Shown: piece by piece, positions 59,702 through 64,000 of the stretch
Position numbering within the stretch: position 1 is the stretch's first letter
Layout of the letters: every line of letters starts with the position of its first letter
Made by a program: the position numbers and the translations under genes
The notes under the pieces: model-generated
The model's database searches: none
What the model was told of the DNA's origin: nothing
The model's input: the letters and a program-made list of their open reading frames with translations, nothing else
From: Parietaria judaica
Lineage: Eukaryota > Streptophyta > Magnoliopsida > Rosales > Urticaceae
Reading direction: 5' to 3'
Assembly (NCBI GenBank): GCA_954871525.1
Contig: OX940864.1
Coordinates: 19,152,001-19,216,000 of the forward strand
DNA: 64,000 nucleotides

Positions 59702-60479
59702 TATATATATAAATGTTGAGTTCGGAGTTATGCCTCCGACCGGAAGCTGTTAGGATGTGCGCACGCACCTACACACCCTCCGCCAGAGCCACCTCGTCTG
59801 ACGCGCACATCGATCGAAGTGGAGTTATGAAACACACTTCACAGGACAAGAGTGAGCAGTCGGGCTTTGAAAGGATCTCAACCGTCAACGCACCATTTCA
59901 ACCGAGCAATAATCCGCCCACAGTGAAGCTTCCCCGCATCTACGTCTAAACTCATCCATCCTTTTAAGATTAAGAGATTTGAATCTCGTTCCTGTATTTT
60001 CTCTCTTTTTATTTGGTTTGATTTGAGAATCGTCTCATACATGTGATGTACCCCTTGTTACGTTTGTAAAAAGTATAATGAACCACTAAAAAAAAAAAAA
60101 ATGTGTTTGATGCTCACCAAGTCCCTTTTCGGAGTGTGTCGTTTGGAAGATGTTGTCGACAAATATGTCGTTTGAGAGATGATGTCAACATAGTTACGTA
60201 TAGTTTTTTAGCGAGTTTGGTCGCAATGATATAAATACATATGGATCTGATTCTATAGCCCTGTGATTTAGCAAGACATGCGAATAAAAAAAAGAAGATA
60301 AAACCTTAATAAAAAAAAAACTAGATCATGCGGAAAACAACAATAACAAAATTGACATCCTCGTGAAAATTACCGCCAACTGGAGAAAGAATCCCATAAA
60401 CTGATCGGATTTGTGGCTCTCAGAAAAATAAGAAATTGGGTTATGCTAAATCACGATCACCGACTGTCAAGGTGATCAT
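59702..60479. other. Spacer, nothing recognised
   Basis: No gene supported. The frame at 59713-59949 is moderately GC-rich but has no recognisable features. Confidence 0.4.
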
Positions 60480-61595
60480 TGTTGAGGGCAAAAATCACCA
60501 ACAAACAGTCACGAGGAAGCATCCTCGAGTTTAAGGAGAAGGGTTCGGGTTTAATCCCTTTGTCAGCTGAGAACGACAAGGATAATGATAAACGTCTATG
60601 GAGTCTCTTTATTGACAAACTATGGGGATTACAGATTTATGAACACATTTTCTTGTTAGCTCGGATATGATGCCGCACCCCGTCGTATACGGTGAGGTTG
60701 CCTACGTACCCGGTATCCCGGGATCAGGTCATCACGTAGTTCAAAGTGGATAGTTTTTCTCTTCTTCTCTCTTCTTTCTCTCTGGTTTCTCTTGGCCGAA
60801 TCTTGGCCCCATGTGCAGCTTCCTTCTATCCCCCCCTGGGGAAGGGTTCTATCATAGTTTTTCGACCCCCTTTAATGAGACTTCTTCTTCCTTATATAGA
60901 GGCTAAGCTCGTCTCTTTTTACATTTAGTTTCCCGCCCTTTTCCTCGTCTAGTCCCATCAACAATCCTAGGCTAGGCTAACATGCAGAGTACGGCCTTCC
61001 CCATGCTCTGTGTTGCTCTCGAGTGTTTGTCCTCAGAGGCAGGTGGCGTGTGTCAGGACTTCATTAAATGCATGTCACATCGTAGGCTACTTTCTGCCAC
61101 CTCGGTCTTAGCGCCCTCAGTCTTCTCTAAGCCTATGGCTCAGGGCGCCGTCGCTTCTCGGGGTTGGTGACTCGGGGATCGACGACTCGGGCGTCGTCGA
61201 TCCGGAGGCGTCGCCGACTCGGGGCATCTTCGGGGTCGACGACTCGGGCATCGTCGATCCGAAGGCGTCGTCGACTCGGGGGTCGACGACTCAGGGCATC
61301 GTCGGGGTCGACGACTCGGGTCTCGTCGACCCGGGGGGTGTCGTCGACTCGGGGGCATCGTCGACTAGGGATTCGACGACTCGGAGCATCGTCGTCTTGG
61401 GAATCGACGGCTCAGGCGCCTTCGACTCGGGGGTCGACGACTCGGGTGCCGTCGATTCGGGGGTCGATGACTCGGGGGTTGACAACTCAGGCGTCGTCGA
61501 CCAAATGTCATCGACTCGGGGGGTCGATGGCTTGAGGACATTGTCTTCGTGACTTCCCCGAGTTAAGAGAGATCCGACCGGATCTGACCTTAACA
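60480..61595 (-). mobile_element. 3' LTR of the non-autonomous retrotransposon
   Basis: On the plus strand from TGTTGAGGGC to CTTAACA, followed by a PPT complement. 1116 bp if this border is right; a second, similar border at 61913 would give 1434 bp. The LTR contains a tandem array of GTCGACGACTCGGG units (61150-61545), close to its outer promoter end in element orientation. Confidence 0.7.
61150..61545. repeat. GTCGACGACTCGGG tandem array in the LTR
   Basis: About twenty degenerate copies of an 18-24 bp unit built from GACGACTCGGG and CGTCGTCGA. It is GC-rich and gives spurious Ser/Thr/Arg-rich open frames on both strands. Confidence 0.85.
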
Positions 61596-61614
61596 GTTAG
61601 TCCCCCATTTTATC
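61596..61614 (-). other. Polypurine tract of the retrotransposon
   Basis: Minus strand AAAATGGGGGACTAAC directly before the LTR start TGTTAAGGTC. A near copy (AAAATGGGGGACCAACTAAC before TGTTGAGGTC) lies at 61914-61936. Confidence 0.7.
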
Positions 61615-62169
61615 AAGTGTTTGACACTTGGTAAAATATGGAACTAGACCGGCTCTTCGATTCTCATTGTGACTCGCTTCCCTCGGAGATGCAGCTTGGC
61701 ACTCTCCTCGGCTTCTCCTCGTCGATGGACTCTATTGCTCGTCTTCGTCGCGGTTGGCCTCATCGAGGTCAGCTTCGTCGAGCAACCTCATCATTAGAAC
61801 ATATCGTCTCAGGCCTTTCGTCCAAGCCTCTCTGTGCTCATGTTCGACGTCGTTTTATGCCACAGTGACATGTGTTGTGTTGAAGAAGGATTTGAACAAA
61901 TCCGACCTCAACAGTTAGTTGGTCCCCCATTTTATCAAATGTAAACACTTGGTAAAAGGACGATTTTCGCCGAATGGTCGTTGATTCGACGAGTTTTTGT
62001 TGATGACGTCCCATCGGCGGACCTTTGTCGAGGACATCCTGCCAAGGAGACTTTGTCGGAGAGCCTTTGATAGTTTCGGTGGGTAGGCGTCTATGAGCCG
62101 TCAACCAAGGCCATACCGAGCCGTGCTTTTTTGTGGCGTCGCTAGTCTTACCGTCGTGTCGGCAGTGTC

Positions 62170-62775
62170 TAGGAGCCTTGGTGGCATTGTGCCTTGGCAT
62201 CGCGCCGTCAATTGTGGGCATCGCGCCTCTTTTGTTGGCATTGCGCCTCGATCGTTTAGGCATTGCGCATCGGCATTGCGCCTTTGATTGCGGGCGTCGC
62301 TGGGCTTTCCGGGGCCTCCGGTTAGTTTCCAGGATCCCTTGTGGCATTGCGCCTGTGATCGATGGCATTGCGCCCTATTGGGCATTGCGCCTCGATCGTT
62401 TGGGCATTGCGCCTCTTTTATTGGCATTGCGCCTCGGCATTGCGCCGTTGATTGCGGGCATCGCGCCTCTTTTGTTGGCATTGCGCCTGTGATCGATGGC
62501 ATTGCGCCCTATTGGGCATTGCGCCTCGATCGGTTGGGCATTGCGCCTCTTTTATTGGCATGGCGCCTCGGCATTGCGCCGTTGATTGCGGGCGTCGCTG
62601 GGCTTTCCGGGGTCTCCGGTTAGTTTCCAGGATCCCTTGTGGCATTGCACCTGTGATCGATGGCATTGCGCCCTATTGGGCATTGCGCCTCGATCGTTTG
62701 GGCATTGCGCCTCGGCATCGCGCCTGTGATCGATGGCATTGCGCCTCGATCGTTTCGGCATTGCGCCTCCTTGTT
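62170..62775. repeat. GGCATTGCGCC tandem array, internal region
   Basis: Well over a dozen copies of GGCATTGCGCC or GGCATCGCGCC separated by short spacers (TCGATCG, TCTTTTATT, GTGATCGAT, CTATTG). A larger unit of about 300 bp that includes GGGCGTCGCTGGGCTTTCCG is itself duplicated (from about 62285 and 62590). All open frames here are repeat by-products. Confidence 0.88.
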
Positions 62776-62989
62776 TTTGGTTCTTATGGTGGCCGCCAAG
62801 GATAGGCTTAGGGCCCCGTCGAGCGTCCAATAATCTATTAAATCGAAACTCGAGAAATAATTTTCAAGAAATATTATTAACCATGATAAAATTAAGCAGA
62901 AAGGAAGATATGACCCGAGGAGCGATGAGCGACGGGGAGGCGTCGACGAGGCGACCCTCTTCGGCGGACAATCTTCCGAGGTTATAACT

Positions 62990-63180
62990 CTCTCCTTGAG
63001 CGTCCGATATGGGCAAATGACTATGAGCGTCGGGGAGTCGAGCGTCGTTCGTCGTCCGTCGTTCATCGTCCGTCGAGCGTCGGGCGTCGGGTGTCGTGCG
63101 TCGTGCGTCGACGAAGCCATTATCCTCGGCGACCAATCTTCCGACGTCCATAACTTTTGCCTCGAGCGTCCGATTTGGGC
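62990..63180. repeat. GAGCGTCCGAT and CGTCGTCCGTCG repeats
   Basis: Two copies of GAGCGTCCGAT(A/T)TGGGCAA (62997, 63164) flank a run of CGTCG(G/T)-type words. Part of the internal region of the retrotransposon. Confidence 0.6.
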
Positions 63181-63268
63181 AAATGACCTATCATATCGAA
63201 GCTCAAGACATAAGCTTCAAGAAAAGACAAGAAAAATGCATCTTAATAAATCGTAGGTGGAGAAGAGG

Positions 63269-63799
63269 TTAGTGTTCGGCGTTGTTGCCGTCGATCTTCG
63301 TGCTTCTGGCCTTGTTGGCAGTCATCTTGCTTTTGGTCTCGTCTGCCTTCCTCTTGCTTTTGGCCTCGTCGACCGTCTTCTTGCTTTTGGCCTCGTCGGC
63401 CGTCTTCGTGGTTCTGGTCTCGTCGACCACTTTCTTTCCTCTGGTCTTGGCGGCCTTCCTCTTGCTTTTGGCCTCGTCGGCCGTCTTCTTGCTTTTGGCC
63501 TCGTCGGCCGTCTTCGTGCTTCTGGTCTCGTCGACCACTTTCTTTCCTCCGGTCTTGGTGGCCATCTTTTTTTTTTTTTTTTCGTCGACCATCTTCTTTC
63601 CTCCGATCTCTTCGACCGACTTCGAGCTTCTGGTTTTGTCAACCATCTTCTTGCTCAATTGCGGCGCTCTCACCACAGCTTTCTCCAGTTGCTTCTGGGG
63701 TCCTTCCACAGTATCTCCGTTCGTCCCTTGAATGTTCTGTGGCTTTTCCGCGGGCGTTGGTGCGGAACTCTCAGTAGTGACCCCTGCATCGCTTGTCAT
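63269..63799 (-). CDS. Lys-rich ORF of the retrotransposon, unknown product
   Basis: ATG at 63799 opens 176 codons (MTSDAGVTTESSAPTPAEKP onward) about 50 bp after the primer-binding site. The N-terminus is Ser/Thr/Pro-rich; the remainder is a tandem series of KTADEAKSK-, KKVVDETR- and KMVDK-type units of about 11-13 residues, so almost half the residues are Lys, Asp, Glu or Thr. No gag zinc knuckle, protease or polymerase motif was seen. It could be a leader ORF, a drastically altered gag start or only a repeat frame. A T16 run at about 63568 is prone to frameshift. Confidence 0.4.
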   Translation of the reverse strand: MTSDAGVTTESSAPTPAEKPQNIQGTNGDTVEGPQKQLEKAVVRAPQLSKKMVDKTRSSKSVEEIGGKKMVDEKKKKKMATKTGGKKVVDETRSTKTADEAKSKKTADEAKSKRKAAKTRGKKVVDETRTTKTADEAKSKKTVDEAKSKRKADETKSKMTANKARSTKIDGNNAEH

Positions 63800-63844
63800 C
63801 TTCTTCCTTCGAGTTCTCAGCTCTGAATCAAGAAAAAACACAGA

Positions 63845-63862
63845 GCCCCACGGTGGGCGCCA
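63845..63862 (-). other. Primer-binding site of the retrotransposon
   Basis: Minus strand TGGCGCCCACCGTGGGGC, three bases inside the LTR end. TGGCGCC at this place is the usual tRNA-complementary start in many plant Ty3/gypsy elements. This fixes the element orientation. Confidence 0.75.
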
Positions 63863-63865
63863 AAC

Positions 63866-64000
63866 TGTTGAGGGCAAAAATCACCAACAAACAGTCACGA
63901 GGAAGCATCCTCGAGTTTAAGGAGAAGGGTTCGGGTTTAATCCCTTTGTTAGCTGAGAACGATAAGGATGATGATAAACGTCTATGGAGTCTCTTTATTG
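63866..64000 (-). mobile_element. 5' LTR of the retrotransposon, partial
   Basis: The 135 bases to the window end repeat 60480-60614 with only a few substitutions. The remainder lies outside the window. Confidence 0.85.

Larger units (their letters stand above)
60480..64000 (-). mobile_element. Non-autonomous LTR retrotransposon, minus orientation, runs off the window
   Basis: The same sequence TGTTGAGGGCAAAAATCACC and the following 135 bp occur at 60480 and at 63866 with few differences, marking the ends of two LTRs. On the minus strand the element reads: 5' LTR (to 63866), primer-binding site, a Lys-rich ORF, tandem-repeat-rich internal DNA, polypurine tract, 3' LTR ending CTCAACA at 60480. 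About 2.3 kb of internal DNA encodes no reverse transcriptase, integrase or protease. The layout fits a large retrotransposon derivative of a Ty3/gypsy (Tat-like) element. Confidence 0.82.

Noticed and set aside
61140..63256. Many open frames on both strands of the retrotransposon interior
   Set aside because: All follow the tandem arrays (GACGACTCGGG, GGCATTGCGCC, CGTCGTCCGTCG) and none carries a protein-domain signature.

Overview
This is nuclear DNA from a land plant, most likely a core eudicot. The genes are intron-rich with GT-AG (and a few GC-AG) junctions, the intergenic DNA is very AT-rich, and the gene families are plant types. There are no operons, ribosome binding sites or CRISPR arrays. 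The species cannot be named from the sequence alone.

Genes, left to right: a 13-exon heparan-alpha-glucosaminide N-acetyltransferase-like membrane protein (minus, 12180-6098); a two-exon RZ1-type RRM plus zinc-knuckle RNA-binding protein (plus, 16766-17755); a three-exon nodulin-like/NFD4-like major-facilitator protein (plus, 23319-26203); a small three-exon secreted-peptide precursor of 89 residues (minus, 35552-34434), which is the least familiar gene here; an 11-exon importin-alpha of the IMPA9 type (minus, 43582-39494); an intronless LTRCxSAP-motif ('protamine P1 family') protein (minus, 48559-47645); a four-exon POLAR-like protein with a disturbed frame in exon 2 (minus, 54432-51705); and an intronless lipid phosphate phosphatase gamma/dolichyl-diphosphatase (minus, 58430-57762). 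From memory, IMPA9 and LPP-gamma are neighbours in Arabidopsis (At5g03070/At5g03080), so the right half may be a conserved syntenic block. That is unverified.

The rest is mostly transposon-derived. Position 1-1616 is the right end of a long LTR with a 45-bp minisatellite, a GTCAAC-rich array and three GC-rich hairpins. 1617-6018 looks like degraded LTR DNA carrying a nested hAT element. 13941-15035 is a complete solo LTR with a 5-bp target duplication. 60480-64000 is a non-autonomous LTR retrotransposon on the minus strand running off the window, with a PBS, a duplicated polypurine tract, strong internal tandem arrays and a Lys-rich ORF. Two small-element families recur: hAT-like elements starting TAGGG(G/C)TG with interiors built of CCGG/AACCCGG motifs (4700-5681, 27019-27781, 30522-31347, 40644-40902, 47057-47371, 58931-59693), and MULE-like elements starting GGGTTAATTGCGGC with 9-bp target duplications (8214-9354, 55261-56056, 22415-22909, probably 12437-12716). 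The copy at 22415-22909 carries a fragment resembling the start of a dynamin-related protein 3 gene, so it behaves like a Pack-MULE.

The genes show no common pathway. They are ordinary housekeeping and signalling genes set in transposon-rich DNA. No clearly new biological system is evident. The best leads are the small secreted peptide, the gene-capturing MULE, the CCGG-rich hAT family and the cluster of GC-AG introns.
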